Source of the DNA: Kineothrix sp. IPX-CK
Lineage (GTDB): Bacteria; Bacillota; Clostridia; Lachnospirales; Lachnospiraceae
Length of the DNA: 64,000 nucleotides
Reading direction: 5' to 3'
Assembly: GCF_039134705.1 (NCBI RefSeq)
Contig: NZ_CP146256.1
Coordinates: forward strand, 2,170,001-2,234,000
The notes below the pieces were generated by a model. That model saw only the letters and a program-made list of their open reading frames with translations. It did not search any database and had not been told where the DNA came from. Of the stretch, positions 45,923-55,207 are shown piece after piece. How positions within the stretch are numbered: the stretch's first letter is position 1; each line of letters opens with the position of its first letter. Made by a program: the position numbers and the translations under genes.

Positions 45923-47608
45923 ATGTTAGTAAGTTTACATGTAAAAAATCTGGCTTTGATCGATGAAGAGGAGATCTGCTTCGAGGAAGGTCTTAATATT
46001 CTGACCGGCGAGACCGGAGCGGGTAAATCGATTATTATCGGTTCTGTGAACCTTGCACTGGGAGCCAAGGCAGATAAGGACTTGATTCGTACGGGAGCCG
46101 AGTACGCTTTGATTGAATTGACGTTTAAACTGGATGATGAACAAAAAGAAGAATTAAAGAAAATGGATATTTTCCCTGAGGAAGACGGCATTCTGCTCAT
46201 TCAGAGGAAGATAATGGCAGGCAGAAGCGTGTGCAAGGTGTGCGGAGAAACGACAGGGACGAAGCAGCTTCAGGAAATCGCAGGCCTCCTCTTGGATATC
46301 CACGGGCAACACGAACACCAGTCCCTTCTTCAGACGAAAAAGCATAAAGAAATTTTAGACGGTTATGCAGGAGATTCTCTTTCGAAGCTTAAAAATAACA
46401 TCAGGGGGAAATATAATGACTATCAGCAAATCGGAAGGGAACTAAAGGCGCTGAATTCTGATGAAACCGCAAGAGAAAAAGAGACCTCTTTACTTCGTTT
46501 CGAAATAAAGGAAATTGAGGATGCCTCGCTTTTAGAAGATGAGGATGTGCGGCTGGAAAAGCAGTACCGCCTGATGACTAACGGCCGTAAAATAAAGGAA
46601 TCGGTTTCTTTTGTCTATCGACTGACCGGCTATGATGAAGAAGAAAGTGCGGGGGAAAATATAGGAAGGGCTCTAAAGGAAATAAGGAATATATCAGGTT
46701 ATGACGAGGCGCTGTCCGGTATGGAAGAGCAGCTTCAGGATATAGACGGCATTTTGAATGATTTCAACCGTACCGTAAAAGACTATTTGGAGGATTTGGA
46801 GTTCGACGAGGAGGACTTCGTACATACGGAAAGCCGTCTGAATTTAATTAATCATTTGAAGTCAAAATATGGAAATAATATAAAAGAAATACTTGCATAT
46901 AAAGATGCCGGAGAAGAAAAGCTAAGTGTATTGGAAAATTACGAAGCTTACTGTGAAGGGAAGCTTATCGAATACGAAAAAACAAAGGAAGAACTGACTG
47001 TTTTATGTGGAAAAGCATCTGCTGTCCGCATAAAATATGCGAAAGAGCTTACCGGAAGCCTTAAAAAAGCTCTGTTAGATTTAAATTTTGAAAATGTGGA
47101 GTTTGATATACAGATCAGGCCTGATACCGAGAATATGGCGGCGGATGGCTATGACGATGTGGAGTTCATGATATCTACCAACAGAGGAGAGGCAATGAAA
47201 CCCTTAAGTCAGGTGGCCAGCGGCGGCGAGCTATCCAGAATCATGTTGGCGCTTAAGACTGTTCTCGCAGATAAGGACGATATTCAGACATTGATTTTTG
47301 ACGAGATAGACACAGGAATCAGTGGGAAGACTGCATGGAAGGTTTCCGAAAAACTGGGAATCTTGGGAATGTCCCATCAGGTCATTTGCATTACTCATCT
47401 TCCGCAGATTGCAGCAAGAGCGGATGTTCATTTTTTAATAGAAAAAAATGAAAAAGAAGAGCGGACGGTTACTACTATAAATAAAATTACAGGGCAGGAT
47501 AGCCTGAAAGAACTTGCCAGAATGCTGGGAGGCGACAGACTTACGGAGGCGGCGCTTCAAAATGCAAAAGAAATGAAAGATTTGGCAAGAAATACAAAAC
47601 AATACTAA
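45923..47608 (+). CDS. recN: DNA repair protein RecN
   Basis: 561 residues from ATG 45923 (AAGGAG 7 nt upstream); an earlier in-frame ATG at 45875 has no ribosome binding site. SMC-like ATPase acting early at double-strand breaks. LTGETGAGKSIIIGSVNLALG is Walker A, VASGGELSRIMLALKTV the signature, LIFDEIDTGISGKTA Walker B, with coiled-coil between. A long hairpin follows. Confidence 0.96.
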   Translation: MLVSLHVKNLALIDEEEICFEEGLNILTGETGAGKSIIIGSVNLALGAKADKDLIRTGAEYALIELTFKLDDEQKEELKKMDIFPEEDGILLIQRKIMAGRSVCKVCGETTGTKQLQEIAGLLLDIHGQHEHQSLLQTKKHKEILDGYAGDSLSKLKNNIRGKYNDYQQIGRELKALNSDETAREKETSLLRFEIKEIEDASLLEDEDVRLEKQYRLMTNGRKIKESVSFVYRLTGYDEEESAGENIGRALKEIRNISGYDEALSGMEEQLQDIDGILNDFNRTVKDYLEDLEFDEEDFVHTESRLNLINHLKSKYGNNIKEILAYKDAGEEKLSVLENYEAYCEGKLIEYEKTKEELTVLCGKASAVRIKYAKELTGSLKKALLDLNFENVEFDIQIRPDTENMAADGYDDVEFMISTNRGEAMKPLSQVASGGELSRIMLALKTVLADKDDIQTLIFDEIDTGISGKTAWKVSEKLGILGMSHQVICITHLPQIAARADVHFLIEKNEKEERTVTTINKITGQDSLKELARMLGGDRLTEAALQNAKEMKDLARNTKQY

Positions 47609-47638
47609 AGTAAAATGTGCAAGTTTATCACATACTAA

Positions 47639-47694
47639 GAGGGATGTATGTCATATGGAATTCCGGAAGGAATTTCATATAGGCTGCATCCCTC
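47639..47694 (+). terminator. Long hairpin after recN
   Basis: GAGGGATG (47639-47646) pairs with CATCCCTC (47687-47694); inside, ATATGGAATTCC and GGAATTTCATAT pair with one mismatch. Followed by GTTTGTTT, a weak T-rich tail. Acts as terminator of the nusB-recN operon. Confidence 0.7.
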
Positions 47695-47749
47695 GTTTGT
47701 TTAAAAATCATTTATCGTTTGGCTGCGAACGACGAAAGGATGTGAGGAC

Positions 47750-49051
47750 TTGAAGAGCATAAAAGATAAAAAGAGAGACAGAATCGATAATTATAGAATA
47801 TTTCTGTACCTTGCGCTGTTTTGCAGCACGGCCGCACTCATATGCACCTGCTATTTTACCTTATGGAAAATGGTGCCTTCCAATATCAAAATAAAGGCCG
47901 GAGTAGATCAAACGTTGGATTTACAGCTTCCCGCTTCGGGGGATCTGTATAAGGATGCCATAGAGGTGAGCGGGCTTACGGCATCCAATATTCCCAGAGA
48001 CAGTATTCACATAGATTTAGCCAAGCCGGTAACAATTAAAGCCAATGAAATCAATAAATATGTACTGGATTTGAAGCTGTTTGGAATCATCCCGCTTAAG
48101 ACGGTGGATATTCAGGTGATTCAGGATAAGACGTTGATCCCGGCAGGAATACCCATTGGCATTTATGTGAAGACAGAAGGAGTTTTGGTAATCGGCGTAG
48201 GGGAATTCATTGGGGAGGACGGACAGAAGTATTCTCCTTCCCAATATATTTTGCAATCGGGAGACTATATTACGCAGGTCAATGAGGAGAAGATAACGAG
48301 TAAGACAACCTTCGTGGATATAGTAAAGCATTCCGAGGGACAGGAGATGGTTCTTACAGTAAAGAGAGAAGAAGAGATACTCACGTTAAAGGTAAAGCCT
48401 GAGACGAATCAAGCCGGAGATTATAAAATTGGGGTATGGATCAGAGATAACGCGCAGGGGGTAGGAACGATGACCTACTTAAATGAAGGCTCCGGCTTCG
48501 GCGCATTGGGACACGGAATAAACGATGTAGATACGAGCACACTTATGAATCTGGAGGAGGGCAAGCTGTATCAGACTGAAATTGTGGGCATTACGAGAGG
48601 GAGCAACGGTTCTCCCGGAGAATTGACAGGATATATCGAATACGATGATTCTAAGATTATAGGGGAGATAACCGAGAATACATCGGAGGGCATATTCGGC
48701 TACTGCAATGAGCAGATAAAGGCGCAGGTGCCCTTCGGGGAGCTCCCCATCGGCTTGAAACAGGAGATAAAAAAAGGGCCGGCACAAATCATTTGCAGTA
48801 TCGAGGGACAGCCAAAGTATTATGATATAGAAATATTGGAGGTGCATCTGAATAATGACAATATAAACAGAGGTATCGTCCTTCGAATTACGGATCAGGA
48901 ACTGCTTTCTTTAACAGGAGGAATTATACAGGGAATGAGCGGGTCGCCCATTGTGCAGAATGGAAAAATAATCGGAGCGGTAACCCATGTACTTGTTCAG
49001 GACGCGACCAGCGGATACGGCATTTTTATTGAAAATATGCTGCTGCATTAA
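47750..49051 (+). CDS. spoIVB: SpoIVB serine peptidase
   Basis: 433 residues. TTG start: no in-frame ATG or GTG fits, and AAAGGA lies 9 nt upstream. Membrane segment near residues 18-42, a PDZ domain near 125-210 (QSGDYITQVNEEKITSKTTFVDIVK), then the S55 peptidase domain with His in GFGALGHGINDVDT and Ser in IQGMSGSPIVQNGKIIG. In Bacillus forespore SpoIVB is secreted and cuts SpoIVFA to trigger sigma-K processing. Normally followed by spo0A, as is the case here in shortened form. Confidence 0.95.
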   Translation: MKSIKDKKRDRIDNYRIFLYLALFCSTAALICTCYFTLWKMVPSNIKIKAGVDQTLDLQLPASGDLYKDAIEVSGLTASNIPRDSIHIDLAKPVTIKANEINKYVLDLKLFGIIPLKTVDIQVIQDKTLIPAGIPIGIYVKTEGVLVIGVGEFIGEDGQKYSPSQYILQSGDYITQVNEEKITSKTTFVDIVKHSEGQEMVLTVKREEEILTLKVKPETNQAGDYKIGVWIRDNAQGVGTMTYLNEGSGFGALGHGINDVDTSTLMNLEEGKLYQTEIVGITRGSNGSPGELTGYIEYDDSKIIGEITENTSEGIFGYCNEQIKAQVPFGELPIGLKQEIKKGPAQIICSIEGQPKYYDIEILEVHLNNDNINRGIVLRITDQELLSLTGGIIQGMSGSPIVQNGKIIGAVTHVLVQDATSGYGIFIENMLLH

Positions 49052-49067
49052 AAAAAATAAGAATTAA

Positions 49068-49110
49068 AAAAGCTTCCAGACCGCATATATATGCGGAAAT
49101 GGAAGCTTTT
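49068..49110 (+). terminator. Intrinsic terminator after spoIVB
   Basis: AAAAGCTTCC (49068-49077) pairs with GGAAGCTTTT (49101-49110); the 16-nt palindrome CCGCATATATATGCGG (49081-49096) fills the loop. T-rich sequence follows. It separates spoIVB from the following gene. Confidence 0.88.
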
Positions 49111-49135
49111 CTATCTTTTGTGCGATGCTTTACTG

Positions 49136-49165
49136 TTGAATCATCAAATAGTGTTCCTTTATAAT
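49136..49165 (+). promoter_or_regulatory. Sigma-A promoter of the shortened spo0A
   Basis: TTGAAT (49136-49141) and TATAAT (49160-49165), spacer 18 nt, 82 nt before the gene. Together with the preceding terminator it shows the gene is an independent unit. Confidence 0.65.
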
Positions 49166-49246
49166 AGACACTAGCAATATTTGGAAATAAATATCATTTG
49201 AATTGGATTTTCAGATATTAGCAAAGAAAAAAGTCGGAGGTTTGAT

Positions 49247-49768
49247 ATGGAGCAACTGAATCTAACAGCAACAAAGGATAATGAAAGGGTATACAAAATA
49301 CTTGGTGACCTGATGAATATGGATAAGGAATTTCAGATTATGATAACGGTACCGTCCGGTCATAAAGACTCCTCCATGGCAGGGCAGGAGACAGTTGTGA
49401 AAAGCATTAATACGGAGAGGGACCTGGAGAAGGATGTTACTGAAATGATTCACGAAATAGGCGTTCCGGCCCATATTAAAGGCTATCAGTATTTAAGGGA
49501 AGCTATCATGATGTCGGTGGAGGACACGGAGATGCTCAATTCCATTACTAAGGTACTTTATCCCTCCATTGCGAAAAAATATCAGACTACTTCCAGCCGC
49601 GTGGAAAGAGCAATCAGACACGCCATTGAAGTAGCATGGAGCAGGGGAAGAATGGAAACCTTGGATGCACTGTTCGGCTATACAATCAATACGGGTAAAG
49701 GAAAACCGACTAATTCGGAGTTCATTGCGCTGATTGCAGATAAAATTCGTTTGCAGTACAAAAACTGA
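49247..49768 (+). CDS. Spo0A-family protein with the receiver domain mostly deleted
   Basis: 173 residues versus about 260-270 for Spo0A. The C-terminal about 110 residues are an intact Spo0A DNA-binding domain: [57 protein letters not shown] and [20 protein letters not shown]. The first about 33 residues ([19 protein letters not shown] then [12 protein letters not shown]) align with the first strand, first helix and second strand of a Spo0A receiver, but the acidic pair reads TKDN rather than ADDN, and everything from there to the linker is missing, including the phospho-accepting Asp and conserved Lys. It has its own promoter and CGGAGG ribosome binding site and sits in the conserved spo0A position after spoIVB. 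It may be a phosphorylation-independent DNA-binding protein or a decaying spo0A. Confidence 0.88.
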   Translation: MEQLNLTATKDNERVYKILGDLMNMDKEFQIMITVPSGHKDSSMAGQETVVKSINTERDLEKDVTEMIHEIGVPAHIKGYQYLREAIMMSVEDTEMLNSITKVLYPSIAKKYQTTSSRVERAIRHAIEVAWSRGRMETLDALFGYTINTGKGKPTNSEFIALIADKIRLQYKN

Positions 49769-49798
49769 TGAAATAACAGAAATTAGTGTTTTTAATAC

Positions 49799-49827
49799 TT
49801 TCAAAGCACTCCGATATGATGTATAAT
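49799..49827 (+). promoter_or_regulatory. Weak putative promoter of glgA
   Basis: TATAAT at 49822-49827 with a poor -35 (TTTCAA at 49799) 17 nt upstream. glgA starts 28 nt later with TTGGAGGTTA before it. Confidence 0.4.
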
Positions 49828-49854
49828 GACTCTAAGTATATTGGAGGTTAGGCT

Positions 49855-51300
49855 ATGAAGAAAATTTTATTTATGGCGTCGGAGGGTGTACCCTTCATTA
49901 AGACCGGCGGTTTGGCTGATGTGGTCGGTTCTTTGCCGAAATGTATAGATAAAGAGTATTTTGACGTCAGAGTCATGATTCCCAAATATAGCTGTATAAC
50001 GGAAGAAATGAAAGAAAAAATGACGTTTAAGACTTACTTTCATATGGATTTTAATTGGAAGAATGAATATGTGGGAATCATGGAGGCGAAGGAGGATGGA
50101 GTAACTTATTATTTCATCGACAATGAAACCATGTTTTCAGGATTTAGGCCATATAGTGACAATGTTTTGGAGGAGGTCACCAAGTTTTCCTTCTTTTCCA
50201 AGGCTGCGTTATCTGCCCTTCCGCTCATCGATTTCAGACCGGATGTGATTCATTGTCATGATTGGCAGACAGGACTCGTTCCGGTATATTTAAAAGAGCG
50301 TTTTCAGGGGAGCGAATTTTTCCGCGGAATAAAGTCCGTAATGACTATTCACAATTTGAAGTTCCAAGGGAAATGGGATGTGAAGACCGTAAAGTCAATT
50401 ACCGGATTGCCGGATTATTTTTTCACGCCGGATAAGCTGGAAGCATATAAGGATGCGAATCTACTAAAGGGAGGTATCGTATATGCGGACGCAATAACTA
50501 CGGTAAGCGATACTTATGCGGAGGAAATTAAGACTCCTTTTTACGGGGAAGGCATGGACGGACTCCTTCGTGCGAAAGAAAAGGACCTGCGGGGAATCGT
50601 AAATGGTATTGATTACGATGATTTCAATCCCGAGACCGATAAATATATTGAACATAATTACAATGCGGTGAATTTCCGAAAGGAAAAAATTAAGAATAAA
50701 CGCGCACTTCAGGCGGAACTCGGTTTGGAGCAGGATGATAAGAAGATGCTGATTGGCATCGTATCCAGACTGACGGACCAGAAGGGTTTTGACCTGATCA
50801 GCTATATGATGGAAGAAATGTGTCAGGATGCGGTTCAAATCGTGATATTAGGAACCGGTGAGGAGCAATATGAAAATATGTTCCGTCATTTTGACTGGAA
50901 ATATAACAATAAGGTTTCTGCCAATATCTTTTACTCCGAGGCGCTGTCCCATAAGATTTATGCGGCGTGTGACGCTTTTCTCATGCCGTCCTTGTTCGAG
51001 CCCTGCGGACTCAGCCAGCTCATGGCGCTTCGCTACGGAACGGTACCGATTGTAAGGGAGACCGGCGGATTGAAGGATACAGTAGAACCTTATAACGAAT
51101 ACGAGAGCGAAGGAACCGGATTTTCCTTTTCCAACTATAATGCCCATGAGATGCTGGCGACGATTCGCTATGCGGAGCGTATTTATTACGATAGGAAACG
51201 TGAGTGGAATAAGATTATCGACAGAGGAATGGCGGCAGACTTTTCTTGGCACGTATCTGCGAAAAAATATCAGGAAATGTATGATTGGCTGATAGGATAG
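49855..51300 (+). CDS. glgA: Glycogen synthase (ADP-glucose type)
   Basis: 481 residues. GT5 glycosyltransferase extending alpha-1,4-glucan from ADP-glucose. FIKTGGLADVVGSLPK is the ADP-glucose-binding KTGGL motif; SLFEPCGLSQLMALRYGTVPIVRETGGL contains the catalytic-domain E-x7-E region. No glgB/C/D/P neighbours are in the window. Isolated glgA following spo0A is seen in related genomes. Confidence 0.96.
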   Translation: MKKILFMASEGVPFIKTGGLADVVGSLPKCIDKEYFDVRVMIPKYSCITEEMKEKMTFKTYFHMDFNWKNEYVGIMEAKEDGVTYYFIDNETMFSGFRPYSDNVLEEVTKFSFFSKAALSALPLIDFRPDVIHCHDWQTGLVPVYLKERFQGSEFFRGIKSVMTIHNLKFQGKWDVKTVKSITGLPDYFFTPDKLEAYKDANLLKGGIVYADAITTVSDTYAEEIKTPFYGEGMDGLLRAKEKDLRGIVNGIDYDDFNPETDKYIEHNYNAVNFRKEKIKNKRALQAELGLEQDDKKMLIGIVSRLTDQKGFDLISYMMEEMCQDAVQIVILGTGEEQYENMFRHFDWKYNNKVSANIFYSEALSHKIYAACDAFLMPSLFEPCGLSQLMALRYGTVPIVRETGGLKDTVEPYNEYESEGTGFSFSNYNAHEMLATIRYAERIYYDRKREWNKIIDRGMAADFSWHVSAKKYQEMYDWLIG

Positions 51301-51315
51301 AGGACGGATACCATT

Positions 51316-52974
51316 ATGTCTGACAATAAGAAAAAAGACGGATTTATTATGCAGGCGGGAATACTCGCTGCAGCGTCCATAATATGCAGAATTATTGGTT
51401 TGCTTTATAAGAGTCCGCTGACAGCCATTATCGGAGACGAAGGCAACGGCTATTACGCGACGGCGTATACATATTATACGATTATCCTTCTGGTTTCATC
51501 TTACAGCATTCCGTCGGCAATTGCAAAGGTGCTCGCACAGAGACTTGCGCTGAAAGAATACCGTAACGCACAGAGAATCTTTAAGTGCTCTGTGCTATAT
51601 GTTATGGTAGTCGGAGGGGCTGCAAGTCTCATATTGTTTATCTGTGCGCCATATATCGTTATGGGACACTCAGTTCCGGTGCTTCGCATTTTTGCGCCAA
51701 CTATTTTTTTCTATGGACTGCTGGGAGTTCTCAGAGGATATTTTCAGGCTCACAGGACGATGATGCAGACCTCCGTATCCCAGATATTAGAGCAGATACT
51801 CAATGCGGCGGTGAGCATGGGGGCGGCATATTTTCTTATGTGGGCGGCAAGTGCTTCCGGGAAGGACGGAAGCGAGCAGGCTATGTACGGAGCTATCGGC
51901 AGTGCGCTGGGGACCGGCAGCGGCGTGTTGATTGCCCTTTTATTCATGGCCGCGGTATATGCAATGAACCGTAAGACGATAGGCAAACGCATTGAGCGTG
52001 ATATGACAACGGATGAGGAATCCTATAAGGAAATATTTAAGACCATAACCTCGGTAGTGACGCCTTTTATTCTGGGTACCTGTATCTACAATTTGGTAAC
52101 GGCACTGGATCAGACCATTTACCTGAGATTTATGGTGCATTTAAAGGATATGGACTTTTCAGAGGCATCCACGAGTTATGGAATTCTGGCTCAAAAGGCG
52201 GTGACGATTTCCAATATTCCCATCGCTCTGGCTTCTGCCATGTCTTCGGCGATCATACCGACCATAGCTTCGGTCTATGCGCAGGGGGCATTTAAGCAGG
52301 CGAAGAAGAAGACCGCTTCCGCAATAAAGGTGACGATGCTGATTTCAATACCGGCGGCGGTGGGAATCGGCGTGTTGTCAAAGCCCTTGGTTTTGGCATT
52401 GTTTCCCCAGTTAGAGTCTTTAGAACTGGCGTCCAGGCTGTTGACAGGACTTTCGGTAACGGTTATTTTTTATGGATTATCTACGCTGACTAATGCGGTA
52501 TTACAAGGGATTGGTAGAGTGAACACTCCGGTCATCAATGCGGCGATCGCTCTCATTTTGCAAACAGCGATGTTAGTTCCCGTCATATGGTTTACGGACT
52601 TAGGGATTTACGGTGTGATGCTGGCCACGATGATGTATTCGCTCATGATGTGCATATTAAATAGCATATCTTTGCGAAAATATTTGGATTATAAGCAGGA
52701 ATTCGATAAGACCTTTGCAAGACCTATGTTTTCCTCACTGATTATGGGTGCGGCGGCATTTGGGATTTATGAAGGGGCTTCGTACCTTTTGGAGATGTTT
52801 ATGTCTTCCTTATATTTTATCAATTTAATCGCTTTGATCATAACGATAGGGTCTGCAGTTCCTATTTATTTCGTGTTGATTATTAAACTAAAGGCGGTAA
52901 AGGAGAAGGATCTGAAGGGGCTTCCCAAAGGACATTTATTAGTGAAAGCCGCAAAGAAGCTGCGGTTGTTATAG
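51316..52974 (+). CDS. MOP-superfamily lipid flippase (SpoVB/MurJ-like)
   Basis: 552 residues with about 14 hydrophobic segments. QAGILAAASIICRIIGLLYKSPLTAIIGDEGNGYY at the start (51355-51450) is the pattern of SpoVB/YtgP/MurJ-type polysaccharide flippases, followed by SYSIPSAIAKVLAQRLA and further repeats. Such proteins flip lipid-linked cell wall precursors; SpoVB acts in spore cortex formation. Whether this one serves the vegetative wall or the cortex cannot be decided from sequence. 15 nt after glgA. Confidence 0.85.
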   Translation: MSDNKKKDGFIMQAGILAAASIICRIIGLLYKSPLTAIIGDEGNGYYATAYTYYTIILLVSSYSIPSAIAKVLAQRLALKEYRNAQRIFKCSVLYVMVVGGAASLILFICAPYIVMGHSVPVLRIFAPTIFFYGLLGVLRGYFQAHRTMMQTSVSQILEQILNAAVSMGAAYFLMWAASASGKDGSEQAMYGAIGSALGTGSGVLIALLFMAAVYAMNRKTIGKRIERDMTTDEESYKEIFKTITSVVTPFILGTCIYNLVTALDQTIYLRFMVHLKDMDFSEASTSYGILAQKAVTISNIPIALASAMSSAIIPTIASVYAQGAFKQAKKKTASAIKVTMLISIPAAVGIGVLSKPLVLALFPQLESLELASRLLTGLSVTVIFYGLSTLTNAVLQGIGRVNTPVINAAIALILQTAMLVPVIWFTDLGIYGVMLATMMYSLMMCILNSISLRKYLDYKQEFDKTFARPMFSSLIMGAAAFGIYEGASYLLEMFMSSLYFINLIALIITIGSAVPIYFVLIIKLKAVKEKDLKGLPKGHLLVKAAKKLRLL

Positions 52975-53012
52975 ATGACACAAATAAGATATGAATTTAT
53001 ATGGAGGCAAAT

Positions 53013-53051
53013 GCCGGGAACATCAGTGTCCCGGTGGCTGTCTCTTTTTTT
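53013..53051 (+). terminator. Intrinsic terminator after the flippase gene
   Basis: GCCGGGA (53013-53019) pairs with TCCCGG-T-GGC (53029-53038), with a T-rich tail to about 53051. Confidence 0.8.
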
Positions 53052-53181
53052 TCGGGGTCAGGGATAAAATAAAGAAAGCGATTCCCAAAGGTTTGAAAAT
53101 ATAGTAGAATATCAGTGAAACAAGCAAAACATTAAAGTTATGTAAACTATCTGTTTTTATAATGCGCAGGAGGATATATCG

Positions 53182-53865
53182 ATGAAGCAGCGACCTGTTA
53201 CAACATTATTTATGCTTAGTTCTGTAGATGGAAAAATTAGTACGGGATCATCGGATATTTTAGATGTTGACTGTGACTTTCCCAAACTGAAAGGTGTCAG
53301 GGAAGGACTCCACCAATACTATGAAATAGAGCGGACAACAGATCTATGGTCGTTGAATTCCGGGCGTGTACAAGAAAAAATAGGAGTGAACCGGAAAGAG
53401 TTTCCTGATAAGACTCCCGTTTCTTTTGTAGTAATAGATAACAAGCACCTGACGAAGCATGGTGTTCGTTATTTTTGTTCGCTGTCGAAGGCGTTTGTAC
53501 TTGTAACGACAAATAAAGAGCATCCGGCATTCTCCCTGAAGGAAGATAATCTGCATATTATCCTGCAAGAGAAGCTGAATCTGAAGGAAATGTTAGAAAT
53601 ATTGAAAGAATCATATAATTGTGACAGAATTACCATACAGACGGGAGGAACTCTCAATGGGCTGTTTCTCCGTGAGAAGCTTTTTGATTATATAGATATT
53701 GTTATACCGCCTGTTCTCATCGGCGGAAAGGAAACTGCCTCTCTGGTAGACGGAGTTTCTCTTTCTAAGTCTGAGGAGCTTGAGCAGTTGGGGATTCTAA
53801 AGCTCGAAGCATGTGATGTTCTTGAAGATTCCTATATTCGCTTGAAATATAAGGTTATTGGATGA
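53182..53865 (+). CDS. RibD C-terminal-domain / dihydrofolate-reductase-like protein
   Basis: 227 residues. TLFMLSSVDGKISTG at the start and ITIQTGGTLNGLFLREKLFDYIDIVIPPVLIGGKET near the end (53630-53735) are features of the RibD-C reductase fold (NADPH-dependent). No deaminase domain is attached and no riboflavin genes are adjacent, so the substrate is unknown. AGGAGG precedes the ATG by 8 nt. The central region (WSLNSGRVQEKIGVN) is less typical. Confidence 0.8.
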   Translation: MKQRPVTTLFMLSSVDGKISTGSSDILDVDCDFPKLKGVREGLHQYYEIERTTDLWSLNSGRVQEKIGVNRKEFPDKTPVSFVVIDNKHLTKHGVRYFCSLSKAFVLVTTNKEHPAFSLKEDNLHIILQEKLNLKEMLEILKESYNCDRITIQTGGTLNGLFLREKLFDYIDIVIPPVLIGGKETASLVDGVSLSKSEELEQLGILKLEACDVLEDSYIRLKYKVIG

Positions 53866-53921
53866 TAATATAAAGCTTGCGGAAAAATCATAACTTTTTT
53901 AGAAAGGCTCTGTTGATTATT

Positions 53922-54926
53922 ATGACATTGACAACTCTTTGTTACATAGAAAAAGATGACTCCTATCTTATGCTCCATCGTATCAAAAAGGAACATGACA
54001 TTAACAAGGATAAATGGATCGGTATCGGCGGCCATTTTGAAGCCGATGAAAGTCCGGACGACTGCGTAGTCCGGGAAGCGAAGGAGGAGACCGGGCTGAC
54101 ACTCACCTCTTATCGGCTTCGCGGAGTCCTGACTTTTCTGTGCGACGACATTACGGATTATTATATATTCATATACACTGCCGATGGCTTTGAAGGAGAT
54201 TTGAAAAGCTGTAATGAAGGAACGTTAGAGTGGGTAGCGAAGGATAGAATCCCATCTTTGAATTTATGGGAGGGTGATCTTATTTTTTTCCGGCTCCTGG
54301 AGGAAAATGTTCCCTTCTTTTCCTTGAAGTTACACTATATAGATAATATATTAAAGGGAGCCGTTCTAAACGGCAAAGAGATGGAGCTTTTCGACATTGT
54401 AGATGAAAATGGGATCCCTACTGGACGGGTGAGGGAACGTTCTCTTGTTCACCGTTACGGCGATTTGCACCGAACTGCCCACGTATGGATCGTTCGCAGG
54501 AACGAAAGAGGCAGCTTCGATGTGCTTTTGCAGAAACGAGCATTCGACAAGGACTCCTTTCCCGGCTGCTTCGATATTTCCTCCGCAGGGCACATTCCTG
54601 CAGGAATGGATTATCTGGAATCCGCCTTACGGGAACTGGAAGAAGAGCTGGGAATTACTGCGTTGCCCGAAGACTTAAAGCTTATCGGCTATCACGACGG
54701 AGAAGTCGTGACCTCATTTTATGGCAATCCCTTCCACAACCATGAGTTCAGCGCTGTCTATGTCTTATCTTTGGATATTCCGGTTTCCTCTTTTCACTTG
54801 CAAAAAGAGGAGATCGAGTCTGTGGTATGGATGGATTACGAAAAATGCCTCGCCGCTATGCGAGACGGCACTTTGGCTCATTGTATTTTTATCGACGAGT
54901 TTCTGGCTTTGAAAGCATGGATGTGA
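53922..54926 (+). CDS. Tandem Nudix hydrolase fusion
   Basis: 334 residues from ATG 53922; the upstream in-frame TTG at 53877 is not favoured because MutT relatives begin at MTLTTLCYIEKDD. First domain (1-155): GGHFEADESPDD ... REAKEETGL is a complete Nudix box, resembling 8-oxo-dGTP diphosphatases. Second domain (170-334): MELFDIVDENGIPTGRVRERS and HIPAGMDYLESALRELEEELGI resemble YfcD/isopentenyl-isomerase-like Nudix proteins; here the first Glu of the Nudix box is Met. The fusion suggests cleaning of two related substrates. No terminator separates it from the RibD-like gene. Confidence 0.9.
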   Translation: MTLTTLCYIEKDDSYLMLHRIKKEHDINKDKWIGIGGHFEADESPDDCVVREAKEETGLTLTSYRLRGVLTFLCDDITDYYIFIYTADGFEGDLKSCNEGTLEWVAKDRIPSLNLWEGDLIFFRLLEENVPFFSLKLHYIDNILKGAVLNGKEMELFDIVDENGIPTGRVRERSLVHRYGDLHRTAHVWIVRRNERGSFDVLLQKRAFDKDSFPGCFDISSAGHIPAGMDYLESALRELEEELGITALPEDLKLIGYHDGEVVTSFYGNPFHNHEFSAVYVLSLDIPVSSFHLQKEEIESVVWMDYEKCLAAMRDGTLAHCIFIDEFLALKAWM

Positions 54927-54955
54927 ATTAAATTTGCGCGAATGAGCTTGCTTTT

Positions 54956-54984
54956 TTGGATAAAACGATGTAAACTGCTATATT
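54956..54984 (+). promoter_or_regulatory. Putative promoter of the thiamine operon
   Basis: TTGGAT (54956-54961) and TATATT (54979-54984), 17-nt spacer, shortly before the TPP riboswitch. A TATAAT at 54984-54989 is an alternative -10. Confidence 0.45.
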
Positions 54985-55004
54985 ATAATTGAATAGCATA
55001 CAAG

Positions 55005-55086
55005 TTTGCGGGGGGACTCTTTGGAGTTGAGAAGGCAGAACCTGACCCTTTGAACCTGTTGGTTAATACCGACGTAGGGAAGCAAA
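55005..55086 (+). promoter_or_regulatory. TPP (THI-box) riboswitch
   Basis: P1 TTTGC (55005-55009) pairs with GCAAA (55082-55086). Conserved parts: GGGGGACT, TTGAGA (consensus CTGAGA), ACCCTTTGAACCTG (55045-55058) and GACGTAGGGAAGC. It senses thiamine diphosphate and controls thiD-thiM-thiE. A terminator follows, indicating transcriptional OFF control. Confidence 0.95.
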
Positions 55087-55104
55087 TCATCTTTTGGGTG
55101 ATTC

Positions 55105-55137
55105 GGACGCTTTGTGTATACGCGAAGCGTCCTTTTT
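55105..55137 (+). terminator. Terminator of the TPP riboswitch
   Basis: GGACGCTT (55105-55112) pairs with AAGCGTCC (55125-55132), followed by TTTTT. Expression platform: formed when TPP is bound. Confidence 0.9.
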
Positions 55138-55207
55138 ACATATAGGGGTGTTTTTTGTTTCGGCAAAAGCACCTCTTTTTAATATCAAAAAATATAGGAG
55201 ATTGAAT

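Noticed and set aside
49052..49246. Missing receiver domain of spo0A hidden in a shifted frame upstream
   Set aside because: The stretch contains the spoIVB terminator and a sigma-A promoter and codes no receiver motifs in any frame.
55094..55207. Extended N-terminus for thiD from 55094
   Set aside because: Would translate through the riboswitch terminator; ATG 55208 has a good ribosome binding site and matches the family start.
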